Origin: Massilia sp. Root418
GTDB taxonomy: Bacteria > Pseudomonadota > Gammaproteobacteria > Burkholderiales > Burkholderiaceae_D
Length of the DNA: 64,000 bases
Direction of reading: 5' to 3'
Assembly (NCBI RefSeq): GCF_001425265.1
Contig: NZ_LMEC01000011.1
Span: forward strand, 915,692-979,691
In this document: positions 29,212 through 37,582 of the stretch, piece by piece
Position numbering within the stretch: position 1 is the first letter of the stretch
How the letters are laid out: each line of letters opens with the position of its first letter
The notes under the pieces: generated by a model
What the model was told of the DNA's origin: nothing
What the model saw: only the letters and a program-made list of their open reading frames with translations
Databases searched by the model: none
Translations under genes and position numbers: made by a program

Positions 29212-29877
29212 TTATTGCTTGAGGTAGTGTTCCGAGCGCGGCCCGTACAGGATGCCGTTGGCCTGGCCTGCCGTCAGCAGGCGCGCATTGGCCACGCCGG
29301 CCACCGGGTGCGAGGTGTCGCTGACGTTGTTGATGATCTGCTTGACGGCCGCCGCCACCAGTGCGCCGACCAGGCCGCCGCCGCCGCTGTTGCCGCCTTC
29401 GTTGTTGGAGGCGCTGGCCGCGCCGGTCCACAAGACGTTGCCGGTTTTGATGTCCACCAGCTTGGCGTTGACCGAAACCACCACCACGCTGTTGATCACC
29501 GTGTAGGTGGCGCCGTAGTTGGAAATGGTGACGTACAGCGCGGCGTCCGCGCCGAAGATCTCGTCGAGTTTCTTGATGTCGACCGCGTGGATGTCGGCGG
29601 CGCTGGTCAGGCCGTTCTGCTTGAAGGTCTCGCCCACTACGGCCACCGGCAGCACGTAGTAGCCGGCTTCTGCCAGCGGATACGTCACTTGCGCGTACAC
29701 GCTGTTGCCGGCCTTGACTTCAGGCGAGTTGTTCAGCGGCGGCAGCACCAGGATGGAGCGCGGCTTGGCGGCCTTGAACGCGGTGTAGTCGTACGGCGCC
29801 TTCTGCGTGGCGCAGCCGGCGAAGAACACCGCCGGCGCCAGGCAGGCCGCCAGTTTCAGGATACGGTGCATCATCAT
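29212..29877 (-). CDS. DUF799 lipoprotein (GNA1162-like)
   Basis: The protein has 221 residues. A lipobox (APAVFFAGC) gives a lipid anchor. The DUF799 body includes SILVLPPLNNSPEVKAGNSV, YYVLPVAVVGETFKQNGLTS and ALYVTISNYGATYTVI. Three consecutive ATGs (29877, 29874, 29871) could start it; the first overlaps the stop of the preceding gene. Together with DUF4810 and CsgG proteins it forms a known three-lipoprotein cluster of the outer envelope whose exact task is unsettled. Confidence 0.85.
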   Translation of the reverse strand: MMMHRILKLAACLAPAVFFAGCATQKAPYDYTAFKAAKPRSILVLPPLNNSPEVKAGNSVYAQVTYPLAEAGYYVLPVAVVGETFKQNGLTSAADIHAVDIKKLDEIFGADAALYVTISNYGATYTVINSVVVVSVNAKLVDIKTGNVLWTGAASASNNEGGNSGGGGLVGALVAAAVKQIINNVSDTSHPVAGVANARLLTAGQANGILYGPRSEHYLKQ

Positions 29878-30242
29878 TTCTCACCTTTTTTCGTTTTGCC
29901 GAGCAGGAAGTCCATATAGGCTGCCGATTCGGGGAACAGTTTTTTCTCAGCCTCGAACTCCGCTGCAACCTGGTCGGGCGTGCCGGCTACCGAGTACAGC
30001 ATGCCCAGGTGTGCATGGAAGCCGGGCGGCACCATATTGCCCTTGGCGCTGATGAGCTGCAGGTCCTTTTCCATGGCGGCGATCTGCTGCTCCGGGCTTT
30101 CGCCCTTCAGGTATTGATAGACCTGCGGCTGGTAGCCTTCCCACTGGTACAGGGTCTTGGGCGCGGTGGCGCAGCCGGTCAGCAGGGCGCTGGCGGCCAG
30201 CGCCAGCGCGGCGGCGGCACGCGTGGTGGTGTTGCGTATCAT
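29874..30242 (-). CDS. DUF4810 lipoprotein
   Basis: The protein has 122 residues. A lipobox (ASALLTGC) is followed by LYQWEGYQPQVYQYLKGESP, typical of DUF4810, and a tetratricopeptide-like helical part ending in a Lys-rich tail. It is the middle gene of the CsgG-DUF4810-DUF799 trio: 8 bp after the CsgG gene, and its stop overlaps the start of the DUF799 gene. It is probably outer-membrane associated, with an unknown partner. Confidence 0.85.
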   Translation of the reverse strand: MIRNTTTRAAAALALAASALLTGCATAPKTLYQWEGYQPQVYQYLKGESPEQQIAAMEKDLQLISAKGNMVPPGFHAHLGMLYSVAGTPDQVAAEFEAEKKLFPESAAYMDFLLGKTKKGEK

Positions 30243-30250
30243 GCGCGCTC

Positions 30251-30928
30251 CTATTTGCGAACGGTCAGCGCGCCGGCTTCCACGCCTGCCACCAGCTGGT
30301 CCACCGCCTGGCGCACGGCCAGGTCCAGCACCTTGCCGTTCAGGGTGGCGTCGTAGCTGGCAGTGCCGCCAAAGCCCAGCACCTCGCGGTTCGACAGGCT
30401 GTATTCGCCGGCGCCCTGGCTGGAGTACACCACTTCGGAGGTGGCGATGTTGACTACGTTGAGCGTGACCTTGGCGTAGGCCACCTGGGTCTTGCCGCGG
30501 CCCGCCAGGCCGAACAGCTGATGGTCGCCCACTTCCTTGCGGCCGAATTCGGTCACGTCGCCGGTAACGATGAAGTCGGCGCCCTTGATGTTCTGCGCCT
30601 GCTGCTTGAAGCCGGCTTCCTGCTTCATCTCGTTCAGGTTGTCGCGGTCCAGCACGTTGAAGCGGTTGGTCTGCTGCAGGTGCGAGATCAGGATAGTCTT
30701 GGCCTGGCTGCCCAGGCGGTCGACGCCATCCGAGAAGATGCCGCGCATGAAGCTGGAGCGGTTGTCGAATTTGCCGACCGCGATGGGGCTGCGCACGCCG
30801 GTGTAAGGGCGCGCCGCGCTGGCGACGGTAGGTACGGCCAGTGCCTGCGAGCTTTCGGTGGCGCAGCCGGAGAGCAGCGATGCGCCGAGCAGGGCAGCCA
30901 GCATGGCGCCAGTTTGATACATTTTCAT
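30251..30928 (-). CDS. CsgG/HfaB-family lipoprotein
   Basis: The protein has 225 residues. A lipobox (LGASLLSGC) precedes a CsgG domain: SPIAVGKFDNRSSFMRGIF, NRFNVLDRDNLNEMKQEAGF, and GADFIVTGDVTEFGRKEVG. True CsgG forms the curli export pore; here no curli subunit or csgE/F genes are present, and the DUF4810/DUF799 neighbours point to the separate lipoprotein cluster instead. ATG follows an AACTATG context without a strong ribosome site. It is first in its operon. Confidence 0.85.
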   Translation of the reverse strand: MKMYQTGAMLAALLGASLLSGCATESSQALAVPTVASAARPYTGVRSPIAVGKFDNRSSFMRGIFSDGVDRLGSQAKTILISHLQQTNRFNVLDRDNLNEMKQEAGFKQQAQNIKGADFIVTGDVTEFGRKEVGDHQLFGLAGRGKTQVAYAKVTLNVVNIATSEVVYSSQGAGEYSLSNREVLGFGGTASYDATLNGKVLDLAVRQAVDQLVAGVEAGALTVRK

Positions 30929-31063
30929 AGTTAGCCCGGGGAGAGTGGATGGAATACGGGGATTGCACGCAGCAGGGGTGCTGGCAATTTCTCGGCAGCA
31001 ATTTTACTTGATCAATTGCACTCACAATCTATCCAATAGTCACTTCCCCCGCCGGCTTGGCGA

Positions 31064-31696
31064 TTATTCGTCCAGGCTCCACAGGTACTGCATGCGCGTC
31101 CAGGATTGCTGTGGCACGCCGTCTATGGTGGCGGGCTTGAAGCGGCAGAGGCCCAGGCCCACCTGGGCGGCGCGGTCCAGCTCGCGGAAACCGCTGGACT
31201 TTTCTACTTTCGAATCGGCCACGCGGCCGTCGGTGCCGATCAGCAGGGCCAGCGTGACGGTGCCAGTGTCGCCGTTGCGCTGCGCGTTCCTGGGGTAGTC
31301 CGGCTTGGCGCAGTTGGCCGCGTCCACCACGGCCGCTATGTGTACCGGCGTGCGGGCAGGCAAGATGCGGTCGCCGCCGGTGTCCGCAGCGGCGACGGGG
31401 CCGGGGACGGATGGCTGGGCGCGGTCCGTCAGGGGCCGGGCGGTGACGGTGGATGGCTGCTGGGGCACATTGTCCGGCGCCGGTGGCACGTAGATGTCCG
31501 GCTGGCGCGGCGCGTCCATGGGCAGGTCGGTGTACTCCACCTTGCGCGGCGGCTCGGCGGCGTCCTTCACCAGGTCCACCGTGGTTTCCGGCAAATGGAA
31601 GACGGTGATCTTGGAACTGCTCATCACCAGCACGGCCAGCGCCAGGTGCAGGGCGGCGACAACGGTGATGCCGGTCAAGTTCTTTTCGTTTTTCAT
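31064..31696 (-). CDS. TonB-family energy-transducing protein
   Basis: The protein has 210 residues. One N-terminal membrane helix (ITVVAALHLALAVLVM) precedes a Pro-rich periplasmic linker, and a C-terminal TonB domain with CAKPDYPRNAQRNGDTGTV, LLIGTDGRVADSKVEKSSGF, and the ALDRA-like FRELDRAAQVGL. It would couple inner-membrane proton force to outer-membrane receptors. ExbB/ExbD are not adjacent, so it is probably an orphan TonB sharing a distant ExbBD. Confidence 0.8.
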   Translation of the reverse strand: MKNEKNLTGITVVAALHLALAVLVMSSSKITVFHLPETTVDLVKDAAEPPRKVEYTDLPMDAPRQPDIYVPPAPDNVPQQPSTVTARPLTDRAQPSVPGPVAAADTGGDRILPARTPVHIAAVVDAANCAKPDYPRNAQRNGDTGTVTLALLIGTDGRVADSKVEKSSGFRELDRAAQVGLGLCRFKPATIDGVPQQSWTRMQYLWSLDE

Positions 31697-31846
31697 GTGC
31701 GCTCCAGTTCGTAAGTGGAACCCGAAATTGCTAGGTCGTGGAAGAATAATATTCCATAAGATGGAAATGGAAAAGCAATTTCTATGGCAATGCGTGGTGT
31801 GCTATGCTTCTCTTCAGTGGAAATATTTTTTGCGAATGGATGGAGG

Positions 31847-32488
31847 ATGGAACGAAAGATACGAGTCATGCTGGCGGATGACCATCCGATCGTAATGACG
31901 GGCTTCGCGATGTCGCTGGAGAGCCACGGCATGGAAGTGGTGGGCCAGGCGCGCACGCCGGCCGATGCGGTGGCGCAGTTCGCGGTCTTGCGGCCGGATG
32001 TGCTGGTGCTCGATATCCGCTTCGGCGAAGAGCTCACCGGCATGGACGTGGCCAGGCAGGTCCTGGCGCAGACGCCGGCTGCCAGGATCGTCTTCCTGAG
32101 CCAGTTCGACCAGGACAGCCTGATCAAGGAAACCTACCGCATCGGCGGGCGCGCCTTCATGACCAAGGACTGTGATCCGGCCGAGCTGGCGACGGCGGTG
32201 CGGCGCGCGCACGAAGGCGGACTGTATTTCCCGCCGCAGATCGCCGAACGCCTGGCGCAGCTGTCGGTGCAGGGCGAACAGTCGCCGCAGGCGCAGCTCG
32301 ACGAGCGCGCGCTGGAGATCTTCACGCTCATGGCCGAGGGCCTGACCAACGCGGAGATCGCCGAGAAACTGGACGTGTCCACCAAGACCATCAGCAACAT
32401 CAGCCAGGCGGTGAAAGAAAAGCTGGGCGTGCACCGGCCCGCGCTCATCACGCGCCTGGCCGTCAAGCACGGGCTGATTGAGCCCTGA
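31847..32488 (+). CDS. NarL/LuxR-family response regulator
   Basis: From ATG 31847 the protein has 213 residues. The receiver starts MERKIRVMLADDHPIVMTGF, with phospho-Asp in VLVLDIRFGEEL and Lys in FMTKDCD. The C-terminal LuxR helix-turn-helix reads IFTLMAEGLTNAEIAEKLDV, then STKTISNISQAVKEKLG. The GGATGGAGG before ATG sits unusually close to the start. Its stop overlaps the kinase start by one base (TGATG). Target genes are unknown. Confidence 0.88.
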   Translation: MERKIRVMLADDHPIVMTGFAMSLESHGMEVVGQARTPADAVAQFAVLRPDVLVLDIRFGEELTGMDVARQVLAQTPAARIVFLSQFDQDSLIKETYRIGGRAFMTKDCDPAELATAVRRAHEGGLYFPPQIAERLAQLSVQGEQSPQAQLDERALEIFTLMAEGLTNAEIAEKLDVSTKTISNISQAVKEKLGVHRPALITRLAVKHGLIEP

Positions 32489-33771
32489 TGGCGCTGACGC
32501 CATGGCGTGGCTGGAGCGTGCGCACGCGGCTCCTGTCCATCATCATCGTGCCGGCGGCGTATATGTTCGTCACCTTCGTGGTGTATGCCTGGCAGGCGCC
32601 CCTGACCGAGGTGCGCGAGGAGCTGGCTGAACGCGGCCCGCTGGTGGCAAAGGTACTGGCCGACAGCAGCGAATACAGCATCACCGCCGGCAAGCTGGAT
32701 GAACTCAAGGCCAGTGTGAGCCGCATCGTGCAGTCCGACAGCAGCATCCACAAGGTGGAGCTGTTCGACAAGGCGCGCCGCCCGCTGCTGCAGGTGGCCA
32801 GCCGCAGCGGGGGCCAGCCGGAACCGAGCTACTACGAAGCGCCCATCCAGCGGCGCTTGATCTGGATGAATATGCAGACCCGCACGCCCGGGCCGGAAGG
32901 CATGACGGTGGAGACGGTGGGCCAGGTGCGGGTGACCATGTCGTCCACCGCCATGCTGCGCAAGCAGACGGGCAGGTTTTACTTCGCGCTGCTGGTGGCC
33001 AGCCTGGGCCTGCTGGTGTGCGTACTGCTCGCCTGGCACCTGGCCAGGCAGTTCAACCATTCGCTGAACGCGTCCATCGGCGCGTTGCGCGAGGCCGACG
33101 CCGAGAAGCGCCGCCTGATCCGGAAGGTGAACAGCGCTGTGGAGGAGGAGCGCAAGAGCATCGCGCTGGAGATCCACGATGAGCTCAACGCCACGCTGAT
33201 CGCGGTGCGGCTGGAGTCGCAGCGCATCGTGGACTTGTCGCGCAAGCTGGAGCAGGGCGCGGAAGCGCAGGAAATCGCCACCCGTGCGCAAGGCGTGATC
33301 CAGCTGGCGCTGGGCCTGTACAACAGCGGCCGCGCGCTGGTGCGGCGCCTGCGGCCGGAGGTGCTGGACATGCTGGGCCTGCAGGGCGCGATCGAAGAAA
33401 TGGTGCGCCATTACGACCGCGCCGGCGCCGGCTGCCGTTTCGCGTTCCACGCCGAAGGCGATTTTTCCAAGCTCGACAGCGCGCTCGCCATCTCGGCCTA
33501 CCGCACGGTGCAGGAAGCGCTGTCCAATGTGGTCAAGCACGCCAACGCCACGCGCGTGGCGGTCACGCTGCGGCGCGCTGCCGGGGCGCAGGACAGCGCG
33601 CTGCTGATCGAGATCGCCGACAACGGCAAAGGCTACGATCCGGCACAGGCGTCGGCCGGCATCGGCATCGTCGGCATGCGTGAACGCGCCGAGGCCTTCG
33701 GCGGCAGCCTGGCCATCGCCACCGGCCATCAGGGCACCACCATCACCATCCGCCTGCCGCTGGGGCAATGA
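32488..33771 (+). CDS. NarX-like sensor histidine kinase (HisKA_3)
   Basis: The protein has 427 residues. Two membrane helices (about 15-36 and 165-185) enclose a small periplasmic domain. The phospho-acceptor site is EEERKSIALEIHDELNATLI (His230), typical of HisKA_3, followed by an HATPase_c domain (TVQEALSNVVKHANATRVAV, IADNGKGYD, GIVGMRERAEAFGG). It phosphorylates the regulator encoded just upstream. The signal is unknown. It converges with the DUF3999 gene 14 bp away. Confidence 0.9.
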   Translation: MALTPWRGWSVRTRLLSIIIVPAAYMFVTFVVYAWQAPLTEVREELAERGPLVAKVLADSSEYSITAGKLDELKASVSRIVQSDSSIHKVELFDKARRPLLQVASRSGGQPEPSYYEAPIQRRLIWMNMQTRTPGPEGMTVETVGQVRVTMSSTAMLRKQTGRFYFALLVASLGLLVCVLLAWHLARQFNHSLNASIGALREADAEKRRLIRKVNSAVEEERKSIALEIHDELNATLIAVRLESQRIVDLSRKLEQGAEAQEIATRAQGVIQLALGLYNSGRALVRRLRPEVLDMLGLQGAIEEMVRHYDRAGAGCRFAFHAEGDFSKLDSALAISAYRTVQEALSNVVKHANATRVAVTLRRAAGAQDSALLIEIADNGKGYDPAQASAGIGIVGMRERAEAFGGSLAIATGHQGTTITIRLPLGQ

Positions 33772-33785
33772 GCGCCCAGCGGGCC

Positions 33786-35240
33786 TTATTTAGGCTGTTG
33801 GCTGCCGTTCATCTGGCGCAGCAGGGTGCGGACGAAGTAGGCCAGAAGGGCGATGCCCGCCAGGAGGACGGCCCAGAGGACCATCGTGCGCCCCGTGGCG
33901 CCCGATTCCGTCGAGGCGGCCGCCGGTGCGCTTGGCGCGCCCGGGGCGGCGTCAGCGGTGGACAGGTCGGCGTGCGCCTGCGGCAGCGCGCGCAATTCGT
34001 CTGCGCTGAAGCCGGGGGCAATCTGGGACGGCTGCAGCGCAGCCTTTTGCACGCCGGCGCGGCCGAACTTGAGCTGGTAGGGGCCGTTGCCATTGGCGAG
34101 CAATAGCAGCGTGGACGGCGTCCAGGAAACGCGCAGCGCCGGCTGCTGCGCTGAAGCCTGCTGGGCCTTCGCCACCCAGGTGTCGGTATGCGTTTCGGCG
34201 ATGGCGGCATCGCCCGACATGCGCTCAACGCCTTGCTGGCTGATGCGGTAGAAGGTGGTGTTCAGCACGGGAACGAACCGCCACTCCGGCTGATGCCTGC
34301 GGTGACGGCTTGGCACGGGCTCATAGATGCCCAGCGTTACCGGAAATACGGCGTTGGCCGCGCCGAACGCCATGCCGATGCGCTCCGCCGGGATCGCGAT
34401 GCTGCTGCGGTACACGAGGTCCCCGTTCTTGGCCACGCTGGGCTGCAGCAGGAGGGTGTCCAACGGCGGCGCCGCCTCGGCCGTGCTGGCGCTTTCGGCA
34501 ACGATGCGCGCGAACTCCAGCGGCGTGCCGCTGCGCCAGCTGATGCGCGCGTAGCGGAAGTGCGTGGGCTGCAGCGCCATGCGGCTATTCGACAGCGTTT
34601 CGGCGTCCGCATTCGAAAGCCAGCTCAATTCGGCGGCGCAGGATGGTTCCCAGTGCTGCAGGTCGTTGCTGGTTTCCAGCCACAATTGCGCGCTGTAGCT
34701 GGGCGTCCCTGGCGGCAGCTCGAAGCGCAGCGCGGACACCGGGCGCGCAACGCCGCGCGCGTCCTGCGCGCCGTCAATCTCCAGTATCAGGTGGGACAGG
34801 GTTTCCCGCGCGGCGGCGGCCGGCGACGCGGCGCTGCTGGCGACGGACAGCAGGCGCCCGCTGCCGTCGGTGCGGATGTCCAGCCGCGTGCCCGCAGCGT
34901 CGGCGGCCGTGCCCGCGGCGGACTTCAGCGGAAAGATGCGCACTGGCAGGTCGGTTACTGTGGTGCGCGTTTGTACCGGCGGCGCCAGTAGCGCGAACGG
35001 CACAGCGGCGCCCTTGCGGTCGAAGACGCGCAGGTCGTCCAGCGCCGCCGAGCGGGAGCCGAGGTAGACCTGCTGCGGCAGGCGCAGCGCGGCCAGGCCG
35101 CTGTCCTTCGACACGCTGAGCTGGATGGCGTGGCTGTAGCCGGCAGCGCCGTCCGCCGGTGCGGCGGCGTGGCAGGCGCCGGCCAGCAGCAGCGCGGCAG
35201 CAGCGGGGCTGCGCACAGCCCGCAGGACGGCGCGTAGCAA
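33786..35240 (-). CDS. DUF3999 secreted/membrane-anchored protein
   Basis: The protein has 484 residues. A signal-like N-terminus (AAAALLLAGACHAAAPADG) precedes a beta-rich periplasmic body (SVSKDSGLAALRLPQQVYLG and others fitting DUF3999) and one C-terminal membrane helix (TMVLWAVLLAGIALLAYFV). The chosen start is TTG 35240; a GTG 27 bp later is also possible. DUF3999 genes usually travel with a large DUF2339 membrane protein; here only a short stub lies upstream (35241-35389). Function is unknown. Confidence 0.75.
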   Translation of the reverse strand: MLRAVLRAVRSPAAAALLLAGACHAAAPADGAAGYSHAIQLSVSKDSGLAALRLPQQVYLGSRSAALDDLRVFDRKGAAVPFALLAPPVQTRTTVTDLPVRIFPLKSAAGTAADAAGTRLDIRTDGSGRLLSVASSAASPAAAARETLSHLILEIDGAQDARGVARPVSALRFELPPGTPSYSAQLWLETSNDLQHWEPSCAAELSWLSNADAETLSNSRMALQPTHFRYARISWRSGTPLEFARIVAESASTAEAAPPLDTLLLQPSVAKNGDLVYRSSIAIPAERIGMAFGAANAVFPVTLGIYEPVPSRHRRHQPEWRFVPVLNTTFYRISQQGVERMSGDAAIAETHTDTWVAKAQQASAQQPALRVSWTPSTLLLLANGNGPYQLKFGRAGVQKAALQPSQIAPGFSADELRALPQAHADLSTADAAPGAPSAPAAASTESGATGRTMVLWAVLLAGIALLAYFVRTLLRQMNGSQQPK

Positions 35241-35389
35241 GGCGCGTCAACCAGATGGCGCAGCTGCGCCAGGTCGCGGTCGTTGCTTGCTACCTGCCGG
35301 CTGGCGCGCCTTGCGGCGATGATGCAATAGACCGGCACCCCGATCAAATACAGCGCGAGTGCGAATAGCCCGACAATCAAGGTTTCCAT
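35241..35389 (-). pseudogene. Truncated membrane-protein stub upstream of DUF3999 gene
   Basis: A good start (ATG 35389 with CAGGAG 7 bp upstream) opens METLIVGLFALALYLIGVPV, one membrane helix, then a charged stretch RRASRQVASNDRDLAQLRHL. After about 50 residues the frame runs into the DUF3999 gene in the wrong frame and becomes Cys/Arg/Pro-rich shadow sequence ending at 34955. This looks like the N-terminal stub of a larger membrane protein, possibly the DUF2339 partner, after an internal deletion. It could also be a genuine small protein. Confidence 0.4.
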
Positions 35390-35406
35390 GACTGCTCCTG
35401 CCCTTA

Positions 35407-36207
35407 TCAGCGTATGGTGATCGTACGGGCTTCCTTGTCCTGCGCCTTGATGAAGCGCACGACCGAGTCTACCGTCACGGTGTCGATCAGGCCGGCCATG
35501 CGGCGCTCGTAGGGATGGTCGTCGAACGCCACATTGGCGCGGAACATGCGCGCGCCCAGGCGCGTCATGGCCGGGATCTCGACCGTGATGGGGCGGAAAC
35601 CCGCCTGCTTCAGCCAGGCCTGCGCCTCGGTCCGCGTCTCCACCTGGCCCGGCTCCGCGCTGGCGGCGGCGTAGCTCTCCAGCACCCACTGGTTGGAATT
35701 CTGGTAGCGCGTGGAGTATGCGTACGACAGCATGTTGTAGCCGCTGTGGTGCAGGCGGCGCGGCGTGCTGGTGGACAGCACGCGCGCCAGCCTGGCCTGC
35801 GCATCGCGGCCCGGTATCACCAGCTGGGCTTCGTACAGGAACATATCGTCGAGGAAGAAATTCCCCAGGCCCTCGTTGAACAGCCCGGAGGTGGCGCTGC
35901 CGCAGTCGTTCAGCTCGTGCACCACCAGCCAGCGGCTGCGTTCCTGGTCGCGCCACACCAGCGCCATGTGCGAGTAGCGCAATCCGTATTTGCTCAGGTC
36001 CTGCCCGGCGCGCGCGATAAAGGCGATCTGCGCGCCGCTCTCATCCAGGGCGCGGCTGGTGCGCAGCGCCAGGTCCATACCCTTGACGACCGACTGCAGT
36101 TCCAGCGGCTTGTCTTCGCAGCTGTCGCCGGCGCGGGCGGCCGGCGGCAACAGGGCCAAGCCGGCCAGCGCGGCAGCGGCCAAGCAGGCCAGCGTTGTGC
36201 GGCGCAT
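35407..36207 (-). CDS. DUF2145 secreted protein
   Basis: The protein has 266 residues. The signal peptide ends LLPPAARAGDSC. The body matches DUF2145: ESGAQIAFIARAGQDLSKYG, YSHMALVWRDQERSRWLVVH, HSGYNMLSYAYSTRYQNSNQ, and FDDHPYERRMAGLIDTVTVD. The His/Asn-rich pattern suggests a papain-like/NlpC fold, but this was not proven from sequence. It directly follows a small secreted protein gene (1-bp gap) and is probably co-transcribed with it. Confidence 0.82.
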   Translation of the reverse strand: MRRTTLACLAAAALAGLALLPPAARAGDSCEDKPLELQSVVKGMDLALRTSRALDESGAQIAFIARAGQDLSKYGLRYSHMALVWRDQERSRWLVVHELNDCGSATSGLFNEGLGNFFLDDMFLYEAQLVIPGRDAQARLARVLSTSTPRRLHHSGYNMLSYAYSTRYQNSNQWVLESYAAASAEPGQVETRTEAQAWLKQAGFRPITVEIPAMTRLGARMFRANVAFDDHPYERRMAGLIDTVTVDSVVRFIKAQDKEARTITIR

Positions 36208-36208
36208 C

Positions 36209-36631
36209 TTATTGCCCCACGCGGCTGTGGTGGATCAGCGCCTGCCCGACTTCGTTCGGGATGAAGGCGATCGCCTTGCCGGACATGACCAGCACGTAAC
36301 CGGTGGAGATGGCCGTCACCGTCACGGCCTGGCCCACGGCGCGCGACAGCCCTTCGGCCGCCTTGGTGCTCAGCTTGACCGAGGCAGTGGCCGCATCGGA
36401 GACGCCCTTGAGCACGACCACGCTGCCGTCGGCCGCCGCCTCCACGCTGGCAATGACCACGTAGCCCGATGCGGCCACCGCCGACATCGATCCCAGCACG
36501 ACAATGCCCGCCGCGCCGGACAGCGCCTCCGAGGCGCGCGACAGTTCCGACGATTCGCCGGTGCCGGCGCCGTGGGCGAAGGCATGGGCGGTGGCAAGGG
36601 ACAGCAGGGAAATCAGCAGCAGGCGTTTCAT
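36209..36631 (-). CDS. Small secreted protein of unknown function
   Basis: The protein has 140 residues. The signal peptide ends ATAHAFAHG. The rest is small, hydrophobic and Ala/Val/Ser-rich with two stretches long enough to cross a membrane (GAAGIVVLGSMSAVAASGYVV; VTVTAISTGYVLVMSGKAIAF). It is not recognised as a named family. It is the first gene of a two-gene unit with the DUF2145 gene and diverges from the XRE regulator. Confidence 0.75.
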   Translation of the reverse strand: MKRLLLISLLSLATAHAFAHGAGTGESSELSRASEALSGAAGIVVLGSMSAVAASGYVVIASVEAAADGSVVVLKGVSDAATASVKLSTKAAEGLSRAVGQAVTVTAISTGYVLVMSGKAIAFIPNEVGQALIHHSRVGQ

Positions 36632-36763
36632 TATGAGTCTCCGGTTGGTTGGTGGACTGCATCATGACGGCCGCCGCCCCGGTGAGCAACAATTGCGCTA
36701 CTAGTTGTCAAAATTTGCATGCGTGGTATCATTTTTTGATACTTATCGAGAAAGCGCTAGCCC

Positions 36764-37495
36764 ATGTCCCATTCCAGCCTCATGATCGACGCACTGAAAC
36801 GGCAATTGAAGGTAAAAGCCGTGACGTACGCGGAACTGGCCAGGCGTATCGGCCTGTCCGAAGCCAGCGTCAAGCGCATGTTCGCGCAGCGCAGCTTCAC
36901 GCTGGAGCGGCTGGAGCAGATACTGGACGCGGTGGGCATGGATTTTGGTGAACTGGTGCAGGCAGCCAGCGACACCCCCCAGCTGATCGCGCAGCTGACC
37001 TATGCGCAGGAGCAGGAAATCATCGGGGACATGAAGCTGCTGGTGGTGGCGGTGGCGGCGCTGAACCTGATCCCGCTGGAGCAGATCGTGGCGGTGTACA
37101 GGATCAGCGAGGCGGAGGCGGTAAAGTACCTGCTCCGGCTGGACAAGATCGGCTTCCTCACACTGTTGCCGAACAACCGCGTCAAGCTGCTGGTGGCGCG
37201 CACCTTCAGCTGGATACCGAACGGCCCGATCCAGACCTGGTTCCGCGGCGAGGCCTACGGCGACTTCCTGGACGCGCGCTTCGCCGGCGAGCAGGAGGTG
37301 ATGAAGCTGGTGAGCGTGATGCTGTCGCCGCGCTCCACCAAGTCGCTGCTGGAGCGGCTGCGGCAGGTGGCGGACGAGTTCTCGCGCCAGCACCAGGAAG
37401 ACGCGCGGCTGCCGTATGAGCAACGGCACTCGCTGACCTTCATGCTGGCGGCGCGGCCCTGGATGCCGGCGGCATTTAAGACTTTGATGCGCTAG
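36764..37495 (+). CDS. XRE-family transcriptional regulator
   Basis: The protein has 243 residues. An N-terminal helix-turn-helix (VTYAELARRIGLSEASVKRM) is followed by a long helical C-terminal region with no recognised ligand domain. It resembles a group of betaproteobacterial XRE proteins of about 240 residues. It may control the divergent secreted-protein/DUF2145 unit; the 132-bp gap carries TTGTCA and TATCAT-like boxes but no clear operator. Confidence 0.8.
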   Translation: MSHSSLMIDALKRQLKVKAVTYAELARRIGLSEASVKRMFAQRSFTLERLEQILDAVGMDFGELVQAASDTPQLIAQLTYAQEQEIIGDMKLLVVAVAALNLIPLEQIVAVYRISEAEAVKYLLRLDKIGFLTLLPNNRVKLLVARTFSWIPNGPIQTWFRGEAYGDFLDARFAGEQEVMKLVSVMLSPRSTKSLLERLRQVADEFSRQHQEDARLPYEQRHSLTFMLAARPWMPAAFKTLMR

Positions 37496-37582
37496 CTCAT
37501 GCCGCACTGCAGTAAACCGGGTTGTCGGACCGGGGTTCCTGATGTATTTTGTCAACATTCTAATTTTGCAAAGACCACGACC

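Noticed and set aside
30251..30928. Curli export gene csgG proper
   Set aside because: No csgA/B/E/F nearby, and the DUF4810/DUF799 neighbours define a different lipoprotein cluster.
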